A DNA stretch of 64,000 nucleotides from Thermoflavifilum thermophilum (GTDB taxonomy: Bacteria > Bacteroidota > Bacteroidia > Chitinophagales > Chitinophagaceae): positions 1,590,540 to 1,654,539 of the forward strand of contig NZ_FPCJ01000001.1 of the NCBI RefSeq assembly GCF_900116565.1. The letters are read 5' to 3'. Below are positions 7,825 to 16,568 of this stretch, piece after piece; within the stretch, counting starts at the first letter, position 1, and each line of letters starts with the position of its first letter. The notes beneath the pieces were generated by a model. It made no database searches, was not told the DNA's origin, and worked only from the letters and a program-made list of their open reading frames with translations. The translations under genes were made by a program, and so were the position numbers.

Positions 7825-9150
7825 ATGATGCGAAACCTACATTGCTTTGTATTTGAAATGGCCCTTTTTCTGATAGGTTGTATGCAAATACCATCCGGCA
7901 CCAGCCATGCACAACCGCACACTGATCCTTATTTCCGCAGGCTGCTGTTTGCGCATCAGGATTCGTTATATCGGCAGGTACTCACCCATCCGGATACGTA
8001 CCGACTTCAGATCCTGTATGTACAAATTGATCGTGATCGGCACAACCGGCCTCATTTCCATACCTATGCCTATCATGCTGATCCGCAGCTATACTTTTAT
8101 CCGGCCTCCGTGGTTAAGCTTCCGCTGGCCTGTCTGGCATTGGAAAAGCTGAATGAGCTGCATATTCCGGGTGTCAACAAATTTACCCGAATGCAGTTTG
8201 ACAGTGCTTATCCCTGGCAAATTCCCGAATGGGCCGATAGTACGTCAGAAACGGGTTATCCCTCAATTGCGCATTTCATCAAAAAAGCTTTTCTGGTGAG
8301 CGACAACGATGCCTACAATCGGTTGTATCAATTTGTGGGTCAGCAGGCTATCCAGCAAAAGCTGCACGAGAAAGGATATACCAGTGCCCGTATCATCCGG
8401 CAGTTTATGGGTTTAATGGCTGAACAAAATCGATATACCAATCCTGTTCGTTTTCTGGATGAACAGGGGCATCTGCTTTACACACAGCCTGCTTTATACA
8501 ATCCAGACTCTGTGCAACGGGGCGCTCCGGTATTGATTGGCCGGGCCTATATTAACCGCGATGGGAAGCTTGTTCCTCAGCCCATGGATTTCAGCATGCA
8601 AAATCAGATTTCATTATACGATCTGGTGCATATGCTTCAGGCGCTTTTGTTCCCGGAATCGGTCCCGGCCAGGCAACGTTTTTTGCTTACAGACGATGAT
8701 CTGCATTTTCTGTATCAGTACCTTTCGCAATTCCCCCGTGAAACCAACTATCCCAAATACGATGCGGATGTGTTTTACGATACCTATGTAAAATTTTTCT
8801 TCCGGGATAGCAGCCACCATCAGCTTCCTCCGGGAGTGCGCGTGTTCAACAAAGTAGGCTGGTCGTATGGATTTTTGACGGATGTTTCGTATGTGGCTGA
8901 TTTTGAGCATCACATAGAATATATGCTGGCCGCTACCCTATATGTGAACAGCGATGGTGTACTGAATGATGATCGGTATGAATACGAAGAGGTAGGCACA
9001 CCATTTTTATATCAGCTCGGGCAGGTGATCTATCGGCATGAACTGCATCGCAGGCGCAAGCATCTGCCAGATCTCAGCCGCTTCCAGATACAATATGAAC
9101 ATAGGGATGAAAACGACATGCGTCCTGCTATCAAACAGGTAGATAATTAA
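7825..9150 (+). CDS. Class A beta-lactamase-like serine hydrolase, exported
   Basis: 441 residues. The segment FYPASVVKLP supplies the SxxK motif (Ser95, Lys98), and LVSDNDAYN gives the SDN motif (Ser159-Asn161), both in the order of the beta-lactamase2 family. The N-terminus is a signal peptide; Cys19 in LIGCMQ could instead be a lipobox cysteine. At 441 residues it is much longer than secreted class A enzymes (about 290), with long insertions between SDN and the C-terminal strand, so true beta-lactam hydrolysis is doubtful. A peptidase or esterase role on the envelope is as likely. Confidence 0.8.
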   Translation: MMRNLHCFVFEMALFLIGCMQIPSGTSHAQPHTDPYFRRLLFAHQDSLYRQVLTHPDTYRLQILYVQIDRDRHNRPHFHTYAYHADPQLYFYPASVVKLPLACLALEKLNELHIPGVNKFTRMQFDSAYPWQIPEWADSTSETGYPSIAHFIKKAFLVSDNDAYNRLYQFVGQQAIQQKLHEKGYTSARIIRQFMGLMAEQNRYTNPVRFLDEQGHLLYTQPALYNPDSVQRGAPVLIGRAYINRDGKLVPQPMDFSMQNQISLYDLVHMLQALLFPESVPARQRFLLTDDDLHFLYQYLSQFPRETNYPKYDADVFYDTYVKFFFRDSSHHQLPPGVRVFNKVGWSYGFLTDVSYVADFEHHIEYMLAATLYVNSDGVLNDDRYEYEEVGTPFLYQLGQVIYRHELHRRRKHLPDLSRFQIQYEHRDENDMRPAIKQVDN

Positions 9151-9161
9151 AGCATGTGTGC

Positions 9162-9193
9162 TTGACTGATCCGCAGAAATCCATGTAAATTTG
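9162..9193 (+). promoter_or_regulatory. Promoter of fatty-acid hydroxylase gene
   Basis: A TTG at 9162-9164 and TAAATTTG at 9186-9193 are 21 bases apart. This fits the Bacteroidota -33/-7 promoter (TTTG, TAnnTTTG). The ATG follows 20 bases after the -7 box. Confidence 0.55.
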
Positions 9194-9213
9194 ATTGAAA
9201 AAGAGTAAAACGT

Positions 9214-9873
9214 ATGCAGTTTGATAAAATCAAAAATAAAGGTCAGGCCAGGCTGTTTGAAAACGAATATCTGGAGTTTCTCACCAAAACGCATCCATTG
9301 GTCATCTGGGGTATGTATATTCCGGTGATTGGATACATGCTGTATGTGAGCGCTGTCAGAATCGGACTGAAGCCTGTTATGATTGCAGGTATTTTCGTAT
9401 CAGCCATGTTTGCCTGGACATTATTTGAATACCTGATGCACCGGTTTGTATTTCATTTCGTATCTGATAATCCCCGTGTGCAGCGATTTATTTATGTTTT
9501 ACATGGCAATCATCATGAATATCCGCGTGATAAACAGCGCTTGTTTATGCCTCCGGTGCCGAGCCTGATTTTGGCGTGCTTGATTTTTTCATTGCAATAT
9601 CTGATCCTGGGCAAATATGCATTTGCTTTCTTTCCGGGATTTTTGCTGGGATATCTTATGTATGGCAGCATGCATTATGCAATCCACGCCTGGAAACCAC
9701 CTTTTAAGTTCATGAAACCCCTTTGGCGCAACCATCATTTGCATCATTACAAGGATGAACACAAGGGCTTTGGGGTGAGCACTTCTTTGTGGGACCGGGT
9801 ATTCGGGACTTTTTTTGATTTACAGAAAGAAAAAGAAGATCCCGAAAAAGTGCGGCAGCTGATGTTTAAATAA
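9214..9873 (+). CDS. Fatty-acid hydroxylase family protein (FA2H-like)
   Basis: 219 residues with four hydrophobic helices and the histidine clusters of the membrane di-iron hydroxylase family: HRFVFH (76-81), HGNHH (97-101), HYAIH (154-158) and HHLHH (174-178). The order and spacing resemble eukaryotic fatty-acid 2-hydroxylase/Scs7, which hydroxylates the N-acyl chain of ceramides. Bacteroidota make sphingolipids, so 2-hydroxylation of ceramide acyl chains is the likely role. The protein lacks the N-terminal cytochrome b5 domain of yeast Scs7 and needs another electron donor. Confidence 0.87.
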   Translation: MQFDKIKNKGQARLFENEYLEFLTKTHPLVIWGMYIPVIGYMLYVSAVRIGLKPVMIAGIFVSAMFAWTLFEYLMHRFVFHFVSDNPRVQRFIYVLHGNHHEYPRDKQRLFMPPVPSLILACLIFSLQYLILGKYAFAFFPGFLLGYLMYGSMHYAIHAWKPPFKFMKPLWRNHHLHHYKDEHKGFGVSTSLWDRVFGTFFDLQKEKEDPEKVRQLMFK

Positions 9874-9939
9874 TCTTTTCGCTTGCTTCCGATTTTCTTC
9901 AGTTTTCCGGCATAGCTTGTGGGTTATAAAAAACAAGTT

Positions 9940-10986
9940 ATGCGAAACGTTCTCATGCGCTGGATTTGCAGCCAGATTAGCATTCGGAATATGTTGCTGA
10001 TGCTGTGTATGCCTGTAGCGGCTGTACACGCGCAGCAAACCTTCAAAGTAGTCCGCCATATTGCAGTGGGCGGGAATGGCGGATGGGATTATATTGCCGT
10101 TTATACACCTGCTCACGAACTGTATGTAAGTCATGGAAACGAAGTGGTTGTACTGGACGAAATCAGTGGCAGGAAAATAGCCACCATTCAACCTTTGCAT
10201 GGCGTACACGGAATTGCGTTTGTTCCTGCTTTGCATAAAGCCTATATCAGCAATGGCCAGAGCAATGAGGTAACGGTGGTGGACATGCAGACACATCGTA
10301 TCCTCCACAACATCGCAACCGGAAAAGATCCCGATGCTATTCTCTTCGATCCTTTTACCGGCAGCATCATTACTTGTAACGGGCGAAGCAATGATCTGTC
10401 CGTTATTGACCCGGTTAAGGATCAAGTTATGCACACCATTCCGGTTGATGGGAAACCTGAAACTGCCGTAAGTGATCAATCGGGCCACTTGTTTGTCAAC
10501 ATCGAAAACCGGAATGAAATCCAGCGAATCAATCTGCACACTTTTCAGGCCGATGCCAGCTGGCCCCTGCAGGGTGGGGAAGGACCTACGGGTTTATCCA
10601 TAGATATCCTGCATCATCGTTTGTTTGCAGGTTGTGCCAATCAGGTGCTCGTCGTGATGAACAGCAACAACGGGCAGGTCGTAGCACGGTTACCGATTGG
10701 CAGAGGATGCGACGGAACGGATTTTGATCCCCGCACCAGGCAGGTGTTCAGTTCAAATGGTGCAGGTACTCTTACGGTGATTCAGGAAATCAATCCCGAT
10801 CAGTATCGGGTGATCCAGCAGCTAACCACACAGATGGGGGCGCGTACCAGCACCATTGATACGCTCAATCATCATTTATTTTTACCTGTAGCTGATTTTC
10901 AGCAAATGCCCGCGGGTGCACATGGCAGGCCTCCGCTTGTGCCCAATAGCTTTGCTGTGCTGGAAGTAGCTCCCGCGCACAACTAA
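9940..10986 (+). CDS. YVTN-type beta-propeller protein, exported
   Basis: 348 residues from ATG 9940; an in-frame GTG at 9919 is less likely. A signal peptide ends near AAVHAQQ. The rest is a series of about 40-residue blades such as HELYVSHGNEVVVLDEISGRK, KAYISNGQSNEVTVVDMQTH and TCNGRSNDLSVIDP, as in YncE-like propellers. These are periplasmic or surface proteins that bind partners or ligands, generally without catalysis. No enzyme motif was seen. The partner is unknown. Confidence 0.83.
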   Translation: MRNVLMRWICSQISIRNMLLMLCMPVAAVHAQQTFKVVRHIAVGGNGGWDYIAVYTPAHELYVSHGNEVVVLDEISGRKIATIQPLHGVHGIAFVPALHKAYISNGQSNEVTVVDMQTHRILHNIATGKDPDAILFDPFTGSIITCNGRSNDLSVIDPVKDQVMHTIPVDGKPETAVSDQSGHLFVNIENRNEIQRINLHTFQADASWPLQGGEGPTGLSIDILHHRLFAGCANQVLVVMNSNNGQVVARLPIGRGCDGTDFDPRTRQVFSSNGAGTLTVIQEINPDQYRVIQQLTTQMGARTSTIDTLNHHLFLPVADFQQMPAGAHGRPPLVPNSFAVLEVAPAHN

Positions 10987-11027
10987 TAAATTTGTTTTTC
11001 CGGCTGCTGGAAATGGGCGGCAAAGGT

Positions 11028-11035
11028 TAACTTTG
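11028..11035 (+). promoter_or_regulatory. -7 promoter box of pheS, 5 bases before ATG
   Basis: TAACTTTG matches TAnnTTTG exactly and ends 5 bases before the pheS ATG. That places the predicted transcription start at or next to the start codon and implies a leaderless mRNA. Confidence 0.5.
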
Positions 11036-11040
11036 TTCGC

Positions 11041-12084
11041 ATGGAATCATTGTTTGCAGAAATAGAGGCCTTGCGCGCATCCATTGCCGGGGAGCATCCG
11101 GATACGGCCGAGGCTTTGGAAGCTTTTCGGATTAAATATCTGGGAAGTAAAGGTTTATTGAAAACATTATTCAGCAAGCTGGGTACGATTGATGCTTCGC
11201 AGCGCAAGGAGGTAGGGCGTCAGCTGAATGAGCTGAAGCAGTTTGCCGAAGCGCAGTATGCCGCACACAAGCAACGCATCCGGCAAAGCACTGAAGCTGC
11301 AACAAGAGAGGATATCATTGCCGGAACAGATATAACCCTGCCCGCGAAGCCTTTGCCTTTAGGCAGTCATCATCCACTCAGCATCGTGCGGAGGCAAATC
11401 GTGCGGATTTTTGAAAGCATCGGATTTGCTATTGCCGAAGGACCTGAAATTGAAGATGACTGGCACAATTTCACCTCCTTGAACATGCCTCCCGATCATC
11501 CGGCGCGTGATATGCAGGATACGTTTTATTTGTCGCGTGATCCGGTATGGCTGCTTCGTACCCATACTTCTTCTGTACAGGCACGCGTGCTGGAATCACA
11601 ACCCTTGCCTGTTCGGGTGATTTGCCCCGGACGGGTCTATCGCAATGAAACCGTATCTGCGCGGGCGAACTGTTTTTTCCATCAGGTGGAAGGATTGTAT
11701 GTAGATAAACAGGTGTCATTTGCTGATCTGAAACAAACCTTGTATTATTTTGCTTCCGAGATGTTTGGTCGCGATACCCGTATACGTTTTCGTCCTTCTT
11801 ATTTTCCGTTTACGGAGCCCAGTGCAGAAATGGATATTTCCTGTACCGTATGTGGCGGCAAGGGATGCGGGCTATGCAAGTACACTGGTTGGGTGGAAAT
11901 TCTGGGTTGCGGCATGGTGCATCCGGATTTGTTGAGGAATTTCCGGATTGATCCGGAAGTGTACACAGGTTTTGCTTTTGGAATGGGTATTGAACGCATC
12001 TGCCAGCTGAAATACCGGGTAAACGATTTGCGCTTATATGCACAGAACGATATTCGTTTTCTCCGTCAGTTTAGCCAGGCTTAG
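11041..12084 (+). CDS. pheS: Phenylalanyl-tRNA synthetase alpha subunit
   Basis: 347 residues. An N-terminal coiled coil (residues 1-85) for tRNA contact is followed by the class II catalytic core. HPLSIVRRQIVRIFESIGF leads into motif 1, VICPGRVYRNETVSA is motif 2 and FAFGMGIERICQLKY is motif 3. The Cys-rich loop CTVCGGKGCGLCKYTGW, with four cysteines, sits in the insertion typical of bacterial PheS. It works as an alpha2-beta2 tetramer with PheT, which is not adjacent here. Confidence 0.98.
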   Translation: MESLFAEIEALRASIAGEHPDTAEALEAFRIKYLGSKGLLKTLFSKLGTIDASQRKEVGRQLNELKQFAEAQYAAHKQRIRQSTEAATREDIIAGTDITLPAKPLPLGSHHPLSIVRRQIVRIFESIGFAIAEGPEIEDDWHNFTSLNMPPDHPARDMQDTFYLSRDPVWLLRTHTSSVQARVLESQPLPVRVICPGRVYRNETVSARANCFFHQVEGLYVDKQVSFADLKQTLYYFASEMFGRDTRIRFRPSYFPFTEPSAEMDISCTVCGGKGCGLCKYTGWVEILGCGMVHPDLLRNFRIDPEVYTGFAFGMGIERICQLKYRVNDLRLYAQNDIRFLRQFSQA

Positions 12085-12102
12085 TAGTCAACGATAAGCT
12101 AT

Positions 12103-12110
12103 TATTTTTG
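12103..12110 (+). promoter_or_regulatory. -7 promoter box of the SDR-type reductase gene
   Basis: TATTTTTG matches the Bacteroidota -7 consensus and lies 17 bases upstream of the ATG at 12128. Confidence 0.4.
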
Positions 12111-12127
12111 TTATCTATTCCCGCATC

Positions 12128-13144
12128 ATGTCTGTACTTGTCACAGGAGGTACCGGACTTTTAGGAAGTCATCTGATTGCATATCTGGCGAAGCAGCATC
12201 AGGCGGTGCGGGCTATTTACCGGACACACATACCAGCATTACCCGCAGAAGTGCAGGAACAGGTGGAGTGGGTACGTGCGGATCTGCTGGATATTTCATC
12301 GCTGCGCGAAGCATTGCACGGAGTGGAGCAGGTATATCATTGTGCTGGCAAGGTAAGCTTTGCACGGAAAGCGCGGCGTGAACTGATGTTGGTAAATGTG
12401 GAAGGTACACGACATCTGGTGGATTTGTGTATTGACATGCAGGTGAAACGCCTGGTGCATGTAAGTTCTGTGGCTGCTTTGGGCCGGGGAGAAAAGGAAC
12501 AGCATATAGATGATGATTGTCGCCAGCCAGAACAGGTGCATCGTTCCGCGTATGGATGGAGCAAATACCTGGGTGAAATGGAAGTATGGCGCGGATGGGC
12601 CGAAGGCCTGCAGGTAGTGATTGTACAGCCTACCATTTTGTTGGGCCCAGGTCATTGGCATACGGGATCTCCTGCACTTTTCAAAAGAATATATGATGGA
12701 TTTCCGTTTTATTCCAAAGGTGTAAATGGTTTTGTGGATGTGCGTGATGTGGTTCGTGCGATGTATTTGCTTATGCAATCGTCCATCAACGGAGAGGCAT
12801 TTATTTTAAATGGAGATAACTGGTCGTATCAACAGTTGTTTACCACCATTGCACACAACTTTCATCGTAGCGCCCCCCGCTATGCAGCCAACCGATGGAT
12901 GGGATATGTGGTAGCTGCCTTTCAGCAAATAAAATCATGGTTTTCATCGCAATATGAGCCAGTGGTAACGCTGGAAACTGTGCACACATCGCAGCTGAAA
13001 GTATATTATGAACCCCAAAAATTTTTGCGTTATTTTCCGGATTTTCAATTCACGCCTCTGGAAAAAACCATCGCTTATACCTGCGAAGCCTTTTTGAACA
13101 ACCAGCGGTATTTGGCTGCTGCGCCATTGCTTACAGGTGTTTAA
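12128..13144 (+). CDS. NAD(P)-dependent epimerase/reductase, dihydroflavonol-reductase-like
   Basis: 338 residues of the extended short-chain dehydrogenase family. The Rossmann motif VTGGTGLLGSH is at residues 5-15. VYHCAGKVSF and VHVSSVAALG follow, then the catalytic Tyr-x3-Lys in SAYGWSKYLGE. Such bacterial proteins are often annotated as dihydroflavonol-4-reductase-like, but the real substrate is usually unknown. The last 14 bases overlap the 3' end of the convergent lpxD-like gene. Confidence 0.85.
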   Translation: MSVLVTGGTGLLGSHLIAYLAKQHQAVRAIYRTHIPALPAEVQEQVEWVRADLLDISSLREALHGVEQVYHCAGKVSFARKARRELMLVNVEGTRHLVDLCIDMQVKRLVHVSSVAALGRGEKEQHIDDDCRQPEQVHRSAYGWSKYLGEMEVWRGWAEGLQVVIVQPTILLGPGHWHTGSPALFKRIYDGFPFYSKGVNGFVDVRDVVRAMYLLMQSSINGEAFILNGDNWSYQQLFTTIAHNFHRSAPRYAANRWMGYVVAAFQQIKSWFSSQYEPVVTLETVHTSQLKVYYEPQKFLRYFPDFQFTPLEKTIAYTCEAFLNNQRYLAAAPLLTGV

Positions 13145-14075
13145 CTTTTTCCCATATTTCAGGAATGCGTTTGACCCAGGCAATTTCCCTGCGTTTGTAA
13201 CGCGCTTCTTCTGCAGGATATCCAAAATAGGTTTGTCCACCCTTCAAAGAACTGGGAACGCCACTCTGCGCCAGCACCACGGCTTCACGGCCTATGGTAA
13301 GATCTTTGGAAATGCCTACCTGCCCCCACAGGGTAACATGATCTTCGATGATCACAGTGCCTGCAATGCCCACTTGTGCAGCAATCAGGCAGGCCCTGCC
13401 GATACGTGTATCATGACCAATGTGCACGAGATTGTCAATCTTTGTACCTCTCCCGATCACGGTATCACCACTTACTCCCTTGTCAATTGTACAATGGGCA
13501 CCGATTTCCACATCATCTTCAATCACCACCCTGCCGCAGCTGATCATTTTTTCATATTTCCATTCCGGCGTCGTGCGTTTTTTGTAATAAAATGCATCTG
13601 CACCAATTACCGTACCGGCATGAATGATTACGTTATTGCCAATGATACAATGATCATAAATGGTGACATTAGGATAAATCAGGCAATTCTTTCCAATCTG
13701 CACATGCTCACCTATGAATACTTGCGGAGCAATCCGTGTACCTTCACCAATCTGCACATCATCGGCATGTAATTTTTCCGGAAAGGGAAACGGATGAAAA
13801 TGCCTGACCAATTGATTGTAAGCCCTGAATGGATCTTCTACCAGAATAAGTGTTTTGCCGGGTGGCGGGTCAAATGCCTGATTAATCAGGATTACCGTTG
13901 CAGCTGATTGAAGTGCTGCTTTGTAATATTTTTCATGATCTACAAAGGAAATATCTCCATTCTTTACCTGATGGATTTCGTTGATGCCTGTAGCTTGTTG
14001 GGTTGCATCTCCCAGTATGTTTCCCTGAACAAAATGGGCAATCCATTTTACTGATATGGGTGCTGGCAATTGCAT
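13131..14075 (-). CDS. lpxD: LpxD-like UDP-3-O-(3-hydroxyacyl)glucosamine N-acyltransferase
   Basis: 314 residues from the ATG at 14075. An upstream extension to 14159 exists, but MQLPAPISVKWIAHFVQG aligns with the normal LpxD N-terminus. The N-terminal uridine-binding-like domain is followed by many hexapeptide repeats (for example IGKNCLIYPNVTIYDHCIIG) that form a left-handed beta helix. The family adds the N-linked hydroxyacyl chain in lipid A synthesis. It is somewhat shorter than E. coli LpxD (341), and it stands away from lpxC/fabZ. It may therefore be the second, stand-alone LpxD-like paralogue of Bacteroidota. Confidence 0.82.
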   Translation of the reverse strand: MQLPAPISVKWIAHFVQGNILGDATQQATGINEIHQVKNGDISFVDHEKYYKAALQSAATVILINQAFDPPPGKTLILVEDPFRAYNQLVRHFHPFPFPEKLHADDVQIGEGTRIAPQVFIGEHVQIGKNCLIYPNVTIYDHCIIGNNVIIHAGTVIGADAFYYKKRTTPEWKYEKMISCGRVVIEDDVEIGAHCTIDKGVSGDTVIGRGTKIDNLVHIGHDTRIGRACLIAAQVGIAGTVIIEDHVTLWGQVGISKDLTIGREAVVLAQSGVPSSLKGGQTYFGYPAEEARYKRREIAWVKRIPEIWEKVKHL

Positions 14076-14120
14076 GAAATATGTATTTAAACATTGTGAT
14101 CGTTGTATGCAGAAATCCGT

Positions 14121-14152
14121 CAAAGGTACTGTGATTTGGGCATTTCGGGCAA
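14121..14152 (-). promoter_or_regulatory. Promoter of the lpxD-like gene
   Basis: On the minus strand TTG (14152-14150) and TACCTTTG (14128-14121) are 21 bases apart, matching the Bacteroidota promoter. The -7 box lies about 45 bases upstream of the ATG at 14075, which supports that start over the longer one. Confidence 0.55.
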
Positions 14153-14159
14153 TCTGCAA

Positions 14160-14293
14160 TCATGCAGATGTGAATATCATTTCACATGATGTGCATAAAA
14201 AAGAAAAAAAAATTTTATTTAATCAAAATTATCTTTTAATATTGTGTAGGAAAATTTTCCATTCATACTTACTAACCCATTGTAATTCAACAC
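14160..14293 (+). other. AT-rich spacer upstream of an intrinsic terminator; possible small RNA
   Basis: No convincing reading frame is present. The stretch is strongly AT-rich (A-run near 14200-14211) and includes the perfect 12-bp palindrome GGAAAATTTTCC at 14249-14260. A weak -7-like TAATATTG lies at 14237-14244. A strong + strand terminator follows directly, though no + strand gene reads into it. Either a short RNA of about 70 nucleotides or an attenuated leader of the downstream pseudouridine synthase gene would explain this. Confidence 0.3.
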
Positions 14294-14323
14294 AAGCTCA
14301 GCAACGCACTGCTGGGCTTTTTT
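14294..14323 (+). terminator. Rho-independent terminator
   Basis: Stem AAGCTCAGCA / TGCTGGGCTT (10 bp, one U-G pair), loop ACGCAC, then a run of six T from 14318. It points along the + strand only; the other orientation has no T-run. The nearest + strand gene upstream ends at 13144, beyond the convergent lpxD-like gene. Confidence 0.8.
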
Positions 14324-14359
14324 ATTGTGTATAAAGAGGCATGAGGTGATTTTGCATGT

Positions 14360-14962
14360 ATGTCGACACAACTGAAATATTATATTTTGTACAAGCCTTA
14401 TCGTGTGTTATGTCAATTCTCATCTTCTCCGGGCAAGCTTACGCTGGCCGATGTGTTGCAGGTTTCGAAAGATGTGTATCCCGTGGGCAGGTTAGACTAT
14501 GAAAGCGAAGGCTTGTTGTTGCTTACCAATGATAAACGCTTGCATACGCAACTATTACATCCGTCATTTGCGCATCCAAGGGCCTACTGGGTGCAGGTGG
14601 AAGGACAAATTACTCCAGAAGCTGTTGAACCGTTGTATGCAGGCATACACATTCGGATCAAACGAAAAACCTATCATACGCTTCCTCTTCCTCCGGGAGC
14701 CATTCAGTTGTTGAAAGAGCCACCTGCTGTACCGGAACGGCAACCCCCCATCCGTTATCGCAAACATGTTCCCACGTCATGGATCAGCATCCGGCTTCAT
14801 GAAGGGAAATATCATCAGATCCGGAAAATGACGGCAGCCATAGGCTTTCCCACCCTGCGCCTGATTCGCTATGCCATCGGTGAGTTGCAGCTCGGATCTT
14901 TATTGCCGGGAGAATATCGGGAAATATCAGAAGAACAAGCATGGCAGGCATTGCGTAGATAA
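14360..14962 (+). CDS. rluE: 23S rRNA pseudouridine synthase, RluE-type (RsuA/RluB/E/F family)
   Basis: 200 residues. Motif I, VGRLDYESEGLLLLTND, carries the catalytic aspartate (Asp46). The LHEGKYHQIRKM segment near the C-terminus is the usual family motif. There is no N-terminal S4 domain, as in RluE, which modifies 23S rRNA near position 2457 in E. coli. The start ATG lies 5 bases after a near-consensus -7 box (TGATTTTG, 14347-14354) and just beyond an intrinsic terminator, so read-through control is possible. The exact target base in this organism is inferred. Confidence 0.88.
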   Translation: MSTQLKYYILYKPYRVLCQFSSSPGKLTLADVLQVSKDVYPVGRLDYESEGLLLLTNDKRLHTQLLHPSFAHPRAYWVQVEGQITPEAVEPLYAGIHIRIKRKTYHTLPLPPGAIQLLKEPPAVPERQPPIRYRKHVPTSWISIRLHEGKYHQIRKMTAAIGFPTLRLIRYAIGELQLGSLLPGEYREISEEQAWQALRR

Positions 14963-14964
14963 GA

Positions 14965-14996
14965 TTTGTTTTTCCGAAGGCATATCATTAGGTTTG
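14965..14996 (+). promoter_or_regulatory. Promoter of yicC
   Basis: TTTG (14965-14968) and TAGGTTTG (14989-14996) are separated by 20 bases, the textbook Bacteroidota promoter layout. A leader of about 43 bases precedes the ATG at 15046. Confidence 0.6.
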
Positions 14997-15045
14997 TTGA
15001 TGATCCTTATTCATACATGACTGAATCATTGAAATCAGTAAGATT

Positions 15046-15930
15046 ATGTTGAGATCGATGACCGGATACGGGCGCGCAGAAAAGCATGAAAACGGATGGA
15101 CCGTAGTGGTGGAAATTCGATCGCTGAATGGCAAACAACTCGATGCAAATATCAAATTGCCTGCATCTTTGAAGCCTTATGAACCGGAAATCCGTTCGTT
15201 GCTGCAGCAGCATCTGCAAAGAGGCACAATTGACCTGACCATCAACCTGCAGCAATATCAATCCCAAAATCCTCTTTTGCTCAATATAGAGCTTGCCAGA
15301 CAATATTACCAGAGCTTGCAGCAGCTGGCTGCAGCCTTGCAGTTACCGGCTGAGTGGCAACAGCATGTATTGTCGATGCTGATTAAACTTCCCGATGTCA
15401 TTACACCTGCTATTGATATACTTCCTGAAAAAGACTGGCTTCAGGTAAAACACGCCTTGATGGAAGCCATTCAGGCGCTCAATGATCACCGCCAGCAGGA
15501 AGGGTTGGCCATGGAGCAAGCGTTGCGTGCTTATGTACAACGCATTCTGCAATATCTGCAGGAAATCAGAAAGCAGGATCCCATGCGCAGGGAAAAAATC
15601 AGGCAACGCCTCGAAGATTCCCTGCAGGAATATTTTTCACGTGAACAAATTGATCAGAACAGGCTGGAGCAAGAATTGATCTATTACATTGAGAAAATGG
15701 ATATCACAGAAGAACAAATTCGGCTGGAGAATCATTGCCGGTATTTTGAACAGATACTGGATGAACCGGATGTGGTGAAAGGGCGCAAATTGAGTTTTTT
15801 GTTACAGGAAATGGGGCGTGAAATCAATACTACCGGCTCCAAGGCCAGTGATGCGCAAATCCAGCAATGGGTGGTACTTATGAAGGATGAACTGGAAAAA
15901 GCCAAGGAACAGGTGCTGAATGTCCTTTAA
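15046..15930 (+). CDS. yicC: YicC family endoribonuclease
   Basis: 294 residues. The start MLRSMTGYGRAE and the segment VVEIRSLNGKQLD are the YicC_N signature. The C-terminal DUF1732 part contains DVVKGRKLSFLLQEMGREIN and TTGSKASDA, with acidic and polar residues conserved in the family. YicC-type proteins have recently been shown to be metal-dependent endoribonucleases acting on RNA in the cytoplasm. Length matches the family. Confidence 0.95.
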   Translation: MLRSMTGYGRAEKHENGWTVVVEIRSLNGKQLDANIKLPASLKPYEPEIRSLLQQHLQRGTIDLTINLQQYQSQNPLLLNIELARQYYQSLQQLAAALQLPAEWQQHVLSMLIKLPDVITPAIDILPEKDWLQVKHALMEAIQALNDHRQQEGLAMEQALRAYVQRILQYLQEIRKQDPMRREKIRQRLEDSLQEYFSREQIDQNRLEQELIYYIEKMDITEEQIRLENHCRYFEQILDEPDVVKGRKLSFLLQEMGREINTTGSKASDAQIQQWVVLMKDELEKAKEQVLNVL

Positions 15931-15997
15931 CCGGTTGTCGTCGTTTGTGCAGACAAGCTTCCTTCATGTATATTTACAGAGCTGATTCCATGGCTGT

Positions 15998-16534
15998 ATG
16001 AAACCAAACCTGCCTTCCCTTTTGTTGCTAATGCTGGCATTATGCTGCGGATGTCAGATTGCTACGCAGCTGAATGTATTTGAACAGCAAACTGCTATTC
16101 CCCATCAAAGCTGGGATGCAAAATTTCGCCCTGTATTTACCGTAAACATTACTGATACAACAGCGTTATACGATATTTATGTAACCTTGCGCCATACCAA
16201 TGATTACCGGTACAGCAATTTATGGTTGCTGATTACTACTACCTATCCGGATGGAAAATCAATTCGTCAACGCGTGGAACTACCGTTGGCCGATGCCACG
16301 GGAAAATGGTTTGGCAGCGGTATGGAAGATATTTTTTTTCATCGCATTCTGATTCAGCACAATGCATATTTCAACCGACCGGGCACTTATCGTTTCACAT
16401 TTGAACAGGATATGCGTGATAATCCTTTGCCCGATGTGATGAATATCGGACTGCGGATTGAAAAGATCGGGCGCAGGCAACAGGTAACTGCCGATGCAGC
16501 AAAACAGGTGAGTAAACCCACCACCCAACCATGA
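15998..16534 (+). CDS. gldH: Gliding motility lipoprotein GldH
   Basis: 178 residues. A signal peptide with a lipobox-like CCGCQ (Cys19) indicates a lipoprotein. The segments YDIYVTLRHTNDYRYSNLWL, WFGSGMEDIFFHRI and FEQDMRDNPLPDVMNIGLRI are recognisable GldH features. GldH is needed for the gliding/type IX secretion machinery of Flavobacterium johnsoniae. It is a strong marker for Bacteroidota. It does not prove motility, because gldH is kept in some non-gliding members. It is followed by a histidine kinase gene after 34 bases. Confidence 0.88.
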   Translation: MKPNLPSLLLLMLALCCGCQIATQLNVFEQQTAIPHQSWDAKFRPVFTVNITDTTALYDIYVTLRHTNDYRYSNLWLLITTTYPDGKSIRQRVELPLADATGKWFGSGMEDIFFHRILIQHNAYFNRPGTYRFTFEQDMRDNPLPDVMNIGLRIEKIGRRQQVTADAAKQVSKPTTQP

Positions 16535-16568
16535 GTCCGCTATTTTGTGATTTAAGACAAGATAATCT

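Noticed and set aside
13137-13772. Plus-strand open frame (211 codons) opposite the lpxD-like gene
   Set aside because: The hexapeptide repeats on the minus strand clearly code for LpxD; the opposite frame shows no domain.
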